DNA of 64,000 bases. Origin: UBA4416 sp964541155 (GTDB lineage Bacteria > Bacteroidota > Bacteroidia > B-17B0 > Aurantibacillaceae). Every line of letters starts with the position of its first letter. Positions within the stretch are counted from its first letter, which is position 1. The translations under genes were made by a program, and so were the position numbers. This document shows, piece after piece, positions 25,678 through 34,664 of this stretch. The stretch is from positions 124,001 through 188,000 of the forward strand of contig CAZIPC010000003.1 in the NCBI GenBank assembly GCA_964541155.1, in the 5' to 3' direction. Under the pieces are notes generated by a model. The model was given only the letters and a program-made list of their open reading frames with translations. It did not search any database and was not told where the DNA came from.

Positions 25678-27444
25678 ATGTGTGGTATAGCAGGCATTTT
25701 AAAATTTGATAGTACATCTGTGTTTGAATATGATTTAAAAAAAATGACAGATGTTATTGCTCATCGCGGACCTGATGGTGAAGGGCACTGGTTAAATAAT
25801 ACTAAAAAAATTGGTTTTGGACATAGAAGATTATCAATTATTGATTTAAGCTTAAATGCTGTTCAGCCCATGCATTATGCTAATGATAGATATACCATAA
25901 CTTATAATGGCGAAATTTATAATTATATAGAAATACGAGATATATTAATAAAAAATGGATATCATTTTAAATCAAATAGTGATACTGAAGTATTGTTAGC
26001 GCATTATGATTTTAAAAAAGAAAAATGTTTAGAAGATTTAGATGGAATGTTTTCTTTTGCAATTTGGGATAATCATGAGCAAATTCTTTTTTGTGCTAGA
26101 GACCGTTTTGGAGAAAAACCATTTCATTATTACATAGATAATAATCAATTTATTTTTGGTTCTGAAATAAAGCAATTTTGGACAGTTAATATTAATAAAC
26201 GAGTAAAAGAATCTAAATTATTAGATTATGTAAAATATGGAATAATAGATAATGATTTAGATGTAAACGATACATTTTACGATAATATCAAACGCTTAGA
26301 TGCTGCTCATTATTTAAAAATAGATTCTAAAAATAATGTTGAGATAAGCAGATATTGGGATATCGATTTATCAAAACCTAAATTTAATGGTTCTCTAGTT
26401 GAAGCTTCTGAAATGTTTTTAGAATTATTAAAAGATTCTATAAAATTAAGATTAAGATCTGATGTTTCAGTTGGTTCAAGCTTATCTGGAGGATTAGATT
26501 CATCAACTATTGTAAAATGGATAGATTTATTTAAAACAAATAAAACAGAACAAAATACTTTTTCTGCTAGATTTAAAAATTTTGAAAAAGACGAAGGATT
26601 TTACATTAATGAAATTATAAAATCTTGCAGTAATATAAAGCCACACGATATATGGCTTGATAGAAAATATTTTGAAAATCATTTAGATGATGTGATGTAC
26701 TATCAAGATGAGCCATTTGGTTCAGCAAGTATAATTGCACAATATGCTGTGATGAATTTAGCAAAAAAAAATAATGTCACTGTTTTATTAGATGGACAAG
26801 GAGCTGATGAATATTTAGCCGGTTATATGCCTAATTATGAAGATTATTTAAAGTTTTTATACACCGAAAACCCTTTTTTGTATTCTAAAGAGTATAGATC
26901 TTATTCAAATTTTCATCAAAAAAATTATCCTGTTTCTGATTTATCTAAAAATGAAACGATTAGAATGAAATTTGGTAGATACCGTCATGCTATATTTAAT
27001 TTTAATAACACTAAAAATGATAATCAATTCAATTCAATTTTAAAAAATAGTATTTTTAATAATAGTTTAAAACAATTGCTCAGATATGCTGATAGAAATT
27101 CGATGGCTCATTCACGTGAAACAAGGTTGCCATTTTTAAGTCATAAGTTAGTTGAATTTGTTTTTTCTTTACCAGATCATTATAAAATACACAATGGATT
27201 TACTAAATATGTTCTAAGAAAATCTATGAATTCTTATTTGCCAAAATCAATATGTTGGCGTATTGATAAAATAGGATATGAAACACCTCAAAGTAATTGG
27301 TTACAATCTGAAGATATAAAATATCAAATTAATAATTGTTCTAAAATACTCAATATTTCACGCCTGGAAGAAATGAATAGCAAAAAGGCGAATCAACAAG
27401 ATTGGAGATTATTAATGGCTTCTAAATACTTGAAATATGTTTAA
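25678..27444 (+). CDS. asnB: Asparagine synthetase B-type glutamine amidotransferase
   Basis: A 588-residue enzyme with two domains: an Ntn glutaminase (residue 2 Cys in MCGIAGILKF, then IAHRGPDGEG and YNGEIYNY) and a C-terminal ATP pyrophosphatase synthetase (SVGSSLSGGLDSSTIVKW near 260-275; LLDGQGADEYLAGY). In biosynthesis it would amidate aspartate; within polysaccharide clusters such proteins commonly amidate a uronic-acid carboxyl instead. With glycosyltransferase genes on either side, sugar amidation is the better inference. The next gene overlaps its end by 8 nt. Confidence 0.9.
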   Translation: MCGIAGILKFDSTSVFEYDLKKMTDVIAHRGPDGEGHWLNNTKKIGFGHRRLSIIDLSLNAVQPMHYANDRYTITYNGEIYNYIEIRDILIKNGYHFKSNSDTEVLLAHYDFKKEKCLEDLDGMFSFAIWDNHEQILFCARDRFGEKPFHYYIDNNQFIFGSEIKQFWTVNINKRVKESKLLDYVKYGIIDNDLDVNDTFYDNIKRLDAAHYLKIDSKNNVEISRYWDIDLSKPKFNGSLVEASEMFLELLKDSIKLRLRSDVSVGSSLSGGLDSSTIVKWIDLFKTNKTEQNTFSARFKNFEKDEGFYINEIIKSCSNIKPHDIWLDRKYFENHLDDVMYYQDEPFGSASIIAQYAVMNLAKKNNVTVLLDGQGADEYLAGYMPNYEDYLKFLYTENPFLYSKEYRSYSNFHQKNYPVSDLSKNETIRMKFGRYRHAIFNFNNTKNDNQFNSILKNSIFNNSLKQLLRYADRNSMAHSRETRLPFLSHKLVEFVFSLPDHYKIHNGFTKYVLRKSMNSYLPKSICWRIDKIGYETPQSNWLQSEDIKYQINNCSKILNISRLEEMNSKKANQQDWRLLMASKYLKYV

Positions 27445-28204
27445 AATAAAATCATATATTTTATCTAAATTAAAACATGCACTTTCTATTCTTGAAAAAG
27501 AAAATGAATTTAAAATTACCAAAGGGTCTAGTATTAGCGATTCGGTAAAAATTACAGGATCTCAAATCATTGGAGTTGCAGTAATAAATGATGATTCATT
27601 AATTAATAAATCTAATTTAAATGGTATTATTTGTATTGGTAGTAATGCAATAATTAATCATACTATTATAAAAGGTAATATTAAAATTGGAAATAATTCA
27701 AAGATAACAGATGGTGTTGAACTTTATGGCGAAATTGAAATTGGTAAATATACAACCATAAATGGACCAAATACAGATTTGAGAAGTTCAGTAAATAAAA
27801 TCACAATTGGTAATTTTTGTTCTATTGCACGTTATGTTACTTTTCAAGAATATGATCATGATTTTAAAAAATTAACATCCTATTTTGTTAATGCCAATTT
27901 AAAAAAACAATCATCTAAATTAGATATTGTTTCTAAAGGAGCAATAACAATTGGTCATGATGTTTGGATAGGCACACATAGCGTTATTCTATCAGGAGCA
28001 AATATTGGAACAGGAGCTGTAATTGCAGCTAACTCAGTTGTTACAACAGATATTCCTCCATATTCAATAGTTGGTGGGGTTCCTGCAAAAATAATTAAAT
28101 ATAGATTTTCTGATGAAATAATAGCTCAATTACTAAATAGTAAATGGTGGGAAAAATCGGAAGAAGAAATAATTACATTGTATAATAATTTTCAAAACAA
28201 ATAA
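27437..28204 (+). CDS. Hexapeptide-repeat acyltransferase (CatB/xenobiotic acetyltransferase-like)
   Basis: A 255-residue left-handed beta-helix acetyltransferase. Several isoleucine-rich hexapeptide turns run from about 40 to 210 (ITGSQIIGVAVIND; GNIKIGNNSKITDGVELYGE), then a loop with the likely catalytic His in FQEYDHDF, and the usual C-terminal block HDVWIGTHSVILSGANIG and IPPYSIVGGVPAKIIKY. It O- or N-acetylates a sugar in the cytoplasm. It starts within the last codons of asnB and precedes a GT2 gene. Confidence 0.85.
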   Translation: MFKIKSYILSKLKHALSILEKENEFKITKGSSISDSVKITGSQIIGVAVINDDSLINKSNLNGIICIGSNAIINHTIIKGNIKIGNNSKITDGVELYGEIEIGKYTTINGPNTDLRSSVNKITIGNFCSIARYVTFQEYDHDFKKLTSYFVNANLKKQSSKLDIVSKGAITIGHDVWIGTHSVILSGANIGTGAVIAANSVVTTDIPPYSIVGGVPAKIIKYRFSDEIIAQLLNSKWWEKSEEEIITLYNNFQNK

Positions 28205-28210
28205 ATTACC

Positions 28211-29110
28211 TTGAGCCATTTAGTTTCAGTAATTATTCCAGTTTATAACAGAGAGAATGAATTAAAACGCGCTATTAATAGTGTGTTAAATCAAACATTT
28301 CAAAATTTTGAAATTATAGTTGTTGATGATTTTTCTGAGATAAATATAAATAGTATTGTGATTAGCTTTAATGATCCTAGAATTTTATATTATAAATTAG
28401 ATAAAAAAAGAAATGCTAATGTTTGTAGAAATTTAGGATTAAAATATGCTAAAGGTAATTATATAGCAATGCTTGATTCTGATGACGAATGGTTGCCAAA
28501 TCATTTAGATATTAGAATTAACCATATTATTGAAACAAATGCAGATGGTGTTTTTGGAAGTTATTTTTTAGATGATGCAAAAACAAAAAAAATAATTCAT
28601 AGTAGACAGTTTCATCACAATGAAACAATGGCTAATTATTTACTTTCTGATGGTAAAGCAGTTACACCTTCACATTTTTATAAGGCAGAATGTGCAAAAA
28701 AAATATTATGGGATGAATCTCTTTATCGACATCAAGATTATGATTTCAGTATTAGGTTCTCAGAAAAATTTAAATTTATTCCTTTGGATAATGCAACCTG
28801 TATTGTTCATTGGTTAACTTCAGATTGTAGAACTGAACATTTTCAATCTCAGATAGATTTTATAAAAAAACATAAACTTAAAATCTCTTCAAAAAATTAT
28901 CATGCTTATCATTGCAATGTGTATAAGCGAATTGAAAATAGAAAAGATGTAGCTTTGAATATCAAACTATATTTTAAAAATCAGCAGTATAACTATATAC
29001 ATGATATAAGTTATAATGAGTTTTTGTCTATTTTTAATTATCCTAAATTTTTACCTTTAAGAATTTATTATCGATTAAAATATACTGTTAAAGTATTTTT
29101 TAAATTATAA
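28211..29110 (+). CDS. Family 2 glycosyltransferase
   Basis: A 299-residue GT-A enzyme starting with TTG at 28211. It has the GT2 N-terminal block VSVIIPVYNRENELKRAINS, the VVDDFSE nucleotide-binding acid and the metal-binding MLDSDDEWLPNH (DxD type). The C-terminal part has a YRHQDYDFSIRFSE acceptor-side motif. Cytoplasmic face of the inner membrane, adding one sugar of the repeat. No ATG lies near the domain start. Confidence 0.88.
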   Translation: MSHLVSVIIPVYNRENELKRAINSVLNQTFQNFEIIVVDDFSEININSIVISFNDPRILYYKLDKKRNANVCRNLGLKYAKGNYIAMLDSDDEWLPNHLDIRINHIIETNADGVFGSYFLDDAKTKKIIHSRQFHHNETMANYLLSDGKAVTPSHFYKAECAKKILWDESLYRHQDYDFSIRFSEKFKFIPLDNATCIVHWLTSDCRTEHFQSQIDFIKKHKLKISSKNYHAYHCNVYKRIENRKDVALNIKLYFKNQQYNYIHDISYNEFLSIFNYPKFLPLRIYYRLKYTVKVFFKL

Positions 29111-29116
29111 GTTACA

Positions 29117-30322
29117 TTGAAACAAAATCTAATCTTATTTACAAATAGTTTTCCTTTTGGTAAGGGAGAAGAATTTTTAGAGACAGAAATACTTTTTTTA
29201 TCTAAAGAATTTAAGTCTATTTATATTTATCCTTCTAATATTAAAGGAAATTTAAGAGAAGTTCCTCATAATGTTTTTATCAAAAAAATAGATTTTAAAA
29301 ATGTATTTACTCCTAAAAAAATTATACTGAAATACATTAAAATATTTATTCTGATTTTGTTGTATGAACTTTTTTTATCAAAAAAACGATTTTATTTTTT
29401 TAAAAAAATAAAATTTTATTTTAATACTATTATATGGAAAATTAATTATGCAGAACAATTGTTTTTTGAATTAAAACAGTATGAAATTTCAAATACATTA
29501 TTTTATACGTATTGGTTTGATAATTGGGCATTTTTAATGTCTGTTGTTAAAAAAATGAGTAAAAACAGAATTAATTTTATTTCTAGAATTCATGGGTATG
29601 ATTTTGAGCCTCTTCGCTGGAAAAATCAATTTATTCCTTTTCGTTATTTTGAAATGAATCAAGTGCACCAAATTTTATCGAATAGCATTTACGCCAAAAA
29701 AATTATTAATAAACAATACCCTTTTTATAAGAATATATCTGTAAATAGTTTAGGAGTCTTAGATGTTGGTACAAATCCTATTAATACAACAGATGAATTT
29801 CATTTAGTTTCATGTTCGGGATTAACTACTTTAAAAAGAGTCTATTTGATTGTCGAAATTTTAAAACACATTTCAATTAAGTTAAAATGGACACACTTTG
29901 GCGATGGTTCTGAGATTATCAAAATTAAAGAAATGATATCTTTATTACCTAATCATATTTCTGTTAATTTAATGGGACATACATTAAATCAAGATGTGCT
30001 TAAGTTTTATAAAACTAATTCCATAGATTTATTTATAAATGTTAGTGAAATGGAGGGTATTCCTGTGTCTATTATGGAAGCTATCAGTTTTGGAATTCCA
30101 TGCATAGGTTGTAATGTTGGAGGTATGAGCGAAATAATTACCAATCAAACAGGATTTTTAATTGAAAAAGAATTTAATTCGTTTTACACAGCAAAATTAA
30201 TAGAAGAGTATTATAATAAATCTTTAGAATATAAATTAGATTTTAGAAATGGAGCAAAACAGTTTTGGAATAAAAATTTTAATGCAAATACAAATTATAA
30301 AAACCTCTTATTAAATTTTTAA
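29117..30322 (+). CDS. Family 4-like glycosyltransferase
   Basis: A 401-residue GT-B enzyme (TTG start at 29117). A C-terminal GT4 domain carries GDGSEIIKIKEMI and the E-x7-E type motif EMEGIPVSIMEAISFG followed by CNVGGMSEII. An early HGYDFEPLR is the acceptor-side His motif. It is clearly paralogous to the protein encoded at 31488: both begin with a FLxTxxFPFGxxEx pattern and share the HxxD motif and C-terminal block, although they are now divergent. One unrelated glycosyltransferase gene lies between them. Confidence 0.88.
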   Translation: MKQNLILFTNSFPFGKGEEFLETEILFLSKEFKSIYIYPSNIKGNLREVPHNVFIKKIDFKNVFTPKKIILKYIKIFILILLYELFLSKKRFYFFKKIKFYFNTIIWKINYAEQLFFELKQYEISNTLFYTYWFDNWAFLMSVVKKMSKNRINFISRIHGYDFEPLRWKNQFIPFRYFEMNQVHQILSNSIYAKKIINKQYPFYKNISVNSLGVLDVGTNPINTTDEFHLVSCSGLTTLKRVYLIVEILKHISIKLKWTHFGDGSEIIKIKEMISLLPNHISVNLMGHTLNQDVLKFYKTNSIDLFINVSEMEGIPVSIMEAISFGIPCIGCNVGGMSEIITNQTGFLIEKEFNSFYTAKLIEEYYNKSLEYKLDFRNGAKQFWNKNFNANTNYKNLLLNF

Positions 30323-30323
30323 T

Positions 30324-31487
30324 ATGAATGTATTGTATTTTGTATTAACTGATTTAGTTTCTGATTCAAAATCCGGAATTTCAAAAAAAATTAAAGCACA
30401 GATTTATGCTTTAAAAGCTCAAGGAATTAATCTAAAAGTTTATGGATTTACAAAAAATAATTATTATAGTCATGTTTTAAATGATGATATTTTAATAGAG
30501 ACAACTACTGAAATTAATTTATACAAAAGAATAAATGATATCATATTAGATAATAGTAATTGGACCAGTAAAATACTATTTAGGTATCCTTTTGCAAGTT
30601 ATGATTTGCTAAAATTAGTATCTAGATACCCTAATCAAATTTATTTTGAACACAATACATTTGAAGAAGTAGAGGCATTATTAAATCAAAAGAAACACTT
30701 TTATTCACTACCAGTTAAATTAAGTTATTCTTATTTTAAATATTGGATCCGCACTTTTTTATTTAAACAAACAATTGAAAAAAAAATTGGAACTAAAATA
30801 TTATCTCTAGCTAAAGCGGGGATATGTGTGACACATGAAATTTCTAATTACGAAAAAAAACGATATAATAAATATAAAACAGCCGTTATTTCAAATGGTA
30901 CAGAACTATTTTTAAATCAAGATTTAAAAGCTCCCGTTTTTGAAAACACATTAAAAATAGTAATGCTCATAGGAAATGAATCTGCTTGGCATGGTATTGA
31001 TCGTATTTTTAAGGGATTAAAGAGATTTAAAAATAATGATTTTAATATTGTAGTGGATATATACGGCTCTGTTGGATTACATTTTAATCAAACTATTTTA
31101 CCAAAAAATTGTAAAATTAATTTTTTAGAAAAAACAGATAAAACTGAACTTATCAATAAATACCATATTGCTTTTAGTTCCTTAGCAATGTATAAAATAG
31201 GAATGAATGAAGCTTGTTCATTAAAGCTTAGAGATTCAATGCTGATGGGATACCCTGTAGTATTAGGATATCATGATACGGATGTTTCAAATAATAACTT
31301 ATTTTCTAATTATATTTTACAAGTTAGTAACACTAATCAGCCATTAGATTTCAATCAAATACTAAATTTTTATTTTAAAGTATCTAAGATTAATAATTAT
31401 CAATTTAAGATAAAATCTTTAGCTGAATCTAATTTCTCATATGAAGTTAAAGCTAAAGAATTGATTAGCTTTTTAGAAAAAAATTAG
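30324..31487 (+). CDS. GT-B glycosyltransferase (family 4-like)
   Basis: A 387-residue protein with a two-domain GT-B layout: an N-terminal half with FEHNTFEEVEALLNQ, then VTHEISNYEKKRYN and a linker, and a C-terminal half with IVMLIGNESAWHGIDRIFKG and GMNEACSLKLRDSMLMGYPV (an E-x7-type sugar-nucleotide site). GT4-like C-terminal features support the call. It begins 1 nt after the preceding gene. The sugar cannot be read from the sequence. Confidence 0.8.
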   Translation: MNVLYFVLTDLVSDSKSGISKKIKAQIYALKAQGINLKVYGFTKNNYYSHVLNDDILIETTTEINLYKRINDIILDNSNWTSKILFRYPFASYDLLKLVSRYPNQIYFEHNTFEEVEALLNQKKHFYSLPVKLSYSYFKYWIRTFLFKQTIEKKIGTKILSLAKAGICVTHEISNYEKKRYNKYKTAVISNGTELFLNQDLKAPVFENTLKIVMLIGNESAWHGIDRIFKGLKRFKNNDFNIVVDIYGSVGLHFNQTILPKNCKINFLEKTDKTELINKYHIAFSSLAMYKIGMNEACSLKLRDSMLMGYPVVLGYHDTDVSNNNLFSNYILQVSNTNQPLDFNQILNFYFKVSKINNYQFKIKSLAESNFSYEVKAKELISFLEKN

Positions 31488-32738
31488 ATGAATACTAAAA
31501 CGCTTTTCCTACTAACAAAAACATATCCCTTTGGTGAGAGAGAGCAATATATAACTGCTGAGTTAAATTATTTAAGTAAATCATTTAAAAAAATAATTAT
31601 TTATCCAAATGATTATTATTCTGAAAATGATTATTACTTTAAAAAATTACCAGCAAATGTTGAAGTATTAAATCTTAATAAAAAATTAAATACCGAAAAT
31701 AAATTTATACTAAAAGATTATTTATACTTGATTAAGATTATTGGTGTTGAATTTTTAACTACAGATGATAAAATAAATTTTTTAAAAAATTTTAAATGGA
31801 ATATTGTTAATTTTTGGACTCAATATCGTATTCATCATTTATTTTCTGAGTTCTTAAAAGAAAATAAATATTCTCCTGATACCACTTTATTTTATAGTTA
31901 TTGGTTTCATAAATCTGCTATTTTGCTGAGTATTTTAAAAGATAAAAAAAATATTTCTAATTTTTATTCTAGAGCTCATAGCATAGATTTATATCATGAT
32001 AAATGGGGAATTATTAATAAAAACATAAAAGTTCCTCCCTTTAAAATGTTTAAGTTAAAACATGTTTCAGGTATTTTTACAATATCTGAACATGGATTAA
32101 ATTATTTTAAAACTAAATATCAAAAATACTTTTATAAGGTAAAAAATAACTACTTAGGTGTTGATGTAAATAATACTGAAAATAATATTTATAATAATTC
32201 TATTTTTCATATTGTTACATGTTCGTCAATAGATTTTAACAAAAGAGTTCATGTTTTGGCGCAAGCCTTGTGTGAAGTTAAGGGTAATGTATTATGGACT
32301 CACTTTGGAGATGGCCCTATGCATTCAGAACTTAAACAAATAATTAAAGAATTTCCAGGCAATATTAAATGTCAATTAAAAGGAATTACAAATCATGATG
32401 ATATTTTAAGTTTTTATAAAGAAAATTCTATTAATTTATTTGTAAATTTAAGTATAGTTGAAGGTTTACCAGTTTCAATATTAGAGGCAATGTCTTATAA
32501 AATACCTATTTTGGCAACAAGCGTTTATGGTACGCCAGAAGCCGTTTATCATAATAAAAATGGGTTTTTAATAGATGTTAATTTTTTAATAAAAGAGTTA
32601 ATTAAAATCTTAAACTATTGTGTTGAACATAAAAAACAATTGCAAGAAATGGGTGAATTTTCATATCAAATTTGTAAAGAAAAATTTAATGCCAATATTA
32701 ATTATACCAATTTTAGTAATTATTTAGCATCTTTATAA
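31488..32738 (+). CDS. Family 4-like glycosyltransferase (paralogue of the 29117 gene product)
   Basis: A 416-residue GT-B enzyme. RAHSIDLYHDKWG corresponds to the HGYDFEPLRW motif of its paralogue; the nucleotide-sugar block is FGDGPMHSELKQII, and the E-x7-E motif is VEGLPVSILEAMSYKIPI followed by TSVYGTPEAVY. The gene directly abuts its upstream neighbour. The pair may add similar sugars at two positions or successive residues. Confidence 0.88.
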   Translation: MNTKTLFLLTKTYPFGEREQYITAELNYLSKSFKKIIIYPNDYYSENDYYFKKLPANVEVLNLNKKLNTENKFILKDYLYLIKIIGVEFLTTDDKINFLKNFKWNIVNFWTQYRIHHLFSEFLKENKYSPDTTLFYSYWFHKSAILLSILKDKKNISNFYSRAHSIDLYHDKWGIINKNIKVPPFKMFKLKHVSGIFTISEHGLNYFKTKYQKYFYKVKNNYLGVDVNNTENNIYNNSIFHIVTCSSIDFNKRVHVLAQALCEVKGNVLWTHFGDGPMHSELKQIIKEFPGNIKCQLKGITNHDDILSFYKENSINLFVNLSIVEGLPVSILEAMSYKIPILATSVYGTPEAVYHNKNGFLIDVNFLIKELIKILNYCVEHKKQLQEMGEFSYQICKEKFNANINYTNFSNYLASL

Positions 32739-32739
32739 T

Positions 32740-33378
32740 ATGGTATCTATCATTATTACATCCTATAATTACGAAAAATATTTAGAAAGAGCTATAAGAA
32801 GTTGCTTAGATCAATCACTTTCAAAAACACAGTATGAAATTATTGTTGTTAATGATTGTAGTACAGATAATACAGAAAAAATTCTTGAAAATTATTCAAA
32901 TGATATTAAAGTTTTTAATCTTAAAACTAATATAGGTTTGGCTGCTGCTCGAAATTTTGCTGTAAAAAAAGCATTAGGTCAGTTTATTATTTTTTTAGAT
33001 GCAGATGATTATATTCAGAGAGATTTATTACTAATTCAGAAAACTTTTTTAACAGAAAATAATTTGTTAGATGCAGTGTCTGTGGATTATTATTTAGTAG
33101 ATGATAGAGGCACCCATCTTAAACATGTTAATGCTGAGAAATTTCCTATAGCTTGCGGCATTATGTTTAGAAAAGACTTATTAGTGGATATTGGATTATA
33201 TGATGAATCATTTCGGGCTAGAGAAGAAGAAGATTTAAGAATACGATTTTTAAAGAAATATACTATTTATAACATCATTTTACCTTTATATAGATATAGA
33301 ATGCATGACAATAATTTAACGAAGAATGAGGATGAAATGAATAAGTATAAGAAAAGATTAGACAATAAACATGCCTAA
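32740..33378 (+). CDS. Family 2 glycosyltransferase, short form
   Basis: A 212-residue GT-A enzyme consisting of little more than the catalytic domain: VSIIITSYNYEKYLERAIRS, VNDCSTDNTE, and the metal-binding FLDADDYIQRDLLL, ending with FRAREEEDLRIRFLK. It overlaps the GNAT gene by 8 nt. It is shorter than many GT2 enzymes (about 250-350 residues) but keeps all recognisable motifs, so it is likely active. Confidence 0.87.
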   Translation: MVSIIITSYNYEKYLERAIRSCLDQSLSKTQYEIIVVNDCSTDNTEKILENYSNDIKVFNLKTNIGLAAARNFAVKKALGQFIIFLDADDYIQRDLLLIQKTFLTENNLLDAVSVDYYLVDDRGTHLKHVNAEKFPIACGIMFRKDLLVDIGLYDESFRAREEEDLRIRFLKKYTIYNIILPLYRYRMHDNNLTKNEDEMNKYKKRLDNKHA

Positions 33379-33910
33379 TAATGTAATATTAAAAGGAGAA
33401 AAAATCTATTTAAGATTTTTGTCTATCGAAGATGTTAATTTAAACTATTTATCTTGGCTTCAAGATAGTGAAATAATGCAGGGTATAGCAACCTCTGGAT
33501 ATACCTTAGAAAGCCTTAAAGAGTACGTTCAACAAAAGTTATCTGATAGAAATATTTCTTTTTTCGCTATTTGTACAATTGATACCAATGAGCATATTGG
33601 TAATATAAAAATTGATTTTCATGATTCGAAAGCAAATATTTCTGAATTGGGTTTGTTAATTGGAAATAAAAATTATTGGAGAAAAGGCGTTGGTTTTGAA
33701 GCTTGTCAATTAGCTATTAATTTCGGATTTCAAACATTAAAACTAAGGAAATTATACCTTGCTGTTTATGAAAATAATTTAAATGCAAAACAATTATATG
33801 AAAAAATTGGATTTAAAGTAGAAGGTATATTAAGAAAACATGTAGTAGTAAACAATAAATTATATGACAAATATATAATGGGTATATTTAAAGAAGAATT
33901 TATAAAATGA
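33371..33910 (+). CDS. GNAT family N-acetyltransferase
   Basis: A 179-residue RimJ/RimL-type GNAT protein. The acetyl-CoA pyrophosphate loop is NYWRKGVGFEACQLAI (R-x-x-G-x-G form), preceded by ISELGLLIG and followed by NNLNAKQLYEKIGFKVEG. It overlaps genes on both sides (8 and 4 nt) and opens the nonulosonate-like module, in the position where PseH acts in pseudaminic acid pathways. I infer N-acetylation of an amino sugar intermediate, with moderate certainty. Confidence 0.85.
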   Translation: MPNNVILKGEKIYLRFLSIEDVNLNYLSWLQDSEIMQGIATSGYTLESLKEYVQQKLSDRNISFFAICTIDTNEHIGNIKIDFHDSKANISELGLLIGNKNYWRKGVGFEACQLAINFGFQTLKLRKLYLAVYENNLNAKQLYEKIGFKVEGILRKHVVVNNKLYDKYIMGIFKEEFIK

Positions 33911-34659
33911 ATCTTTTAATTATTCAAGCCCGAATGGGATCTTCTCGTTTACCTGGAAAAATACTAAAGGAAATTAAAAATCATACTTTATTAGAAATTC
34001 AGTATATGAGAGTGAATTCATCTAAGTATATTGATAAAATTGTTATCGCAACAACAAAAAACAAAGAAGATGATGTCATTGAATTATTTTGTAAAAAAAA
34101 TAATATTAACTGTTACAGAGGAAGTGATTGGGATGTTTTAGATAGATATTATAATGCCTCAAATCAATATTTGCCGGATAATATTATTAGAATTACATCT
34201 GATTGTCCTTTACATCATCATTCGGTTATTGACTTTGTATTTTTAGAATATTTAAAGTCGGAGAAGGATTATTTTTCTAACAGTAATAATGAACCTCTAT
34301 TTTTAGAGGATGGTTTTGATGTAGAAGTATTTTCTTTTAAAGCACTGAAAACAGCATACAACGAGGCAAAATTGTTATCAGAAAGAGAGCATGTAACTCC
34401 TTACATTAAACATTCAGGAAAATTTACATGTGGTTGGAAAAAATATAATCAAAATTATAATTACAAGTTATCGGTAGATACTATGAATGATTTTAAAGCA
34501 GTAGAAACTATATTTAATTCTTTTGATTCTTTGGTAAATTTTGGGATGGAGGAAGTTATTGAACTTATAAAAGCAAACCCAAATATTTTACAATTAAATA
34601 AAGATAGCGTGATTAATTCAGGATATATAAAATCAATTAAAAATGATAAAGAAATTTAA
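33907..34659 (+). CDS. SpsF-type cytidylyltransferase
   Basis: A 250-residue nucleotidyltransferase of the SpsF/CMP-sugar synthetase group. The N-terminal loop IIQARMGSSRLPGKILK (about 5-21) is the CTP-binding signature, followed by ATTKNKEDD, RGSDWDVLDRYY and RITSDCPLHHHSVID. It would activate an acidic sugar with CMP in the cytoplasm. Genes for a class III aminotransferase, an SDR and a NeuB-type synthase follow at once, which supports a nonulosonic-acid-like product. Its start overlaps the GNAT stop by 4 nt. Confidence 0.85.
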   Translation: MNLLIIQARMGSSRLPGKILKEIKNHTLLEIQYMRVNSSKYIDKIVIATTKNKEDDVIELFCKKNNINCYRGSDWDVLDRYYNASNQYLPDNIIRITSDCPLHHHSVIDFVFLEYLKSEKDYFSNSNNEPLFLEDGFDVEVFSFKALKTAYNEAKLLSEREHVTPYIKHSGKFTCGWKKYNQNYNYKLSVDTMNDFKAVETIFNSFDSLVNFGMEEVIELIKANPNILQLNKDSVINSGYIKSIKNDKEI

Positions 34660-34664
34660 AATAA

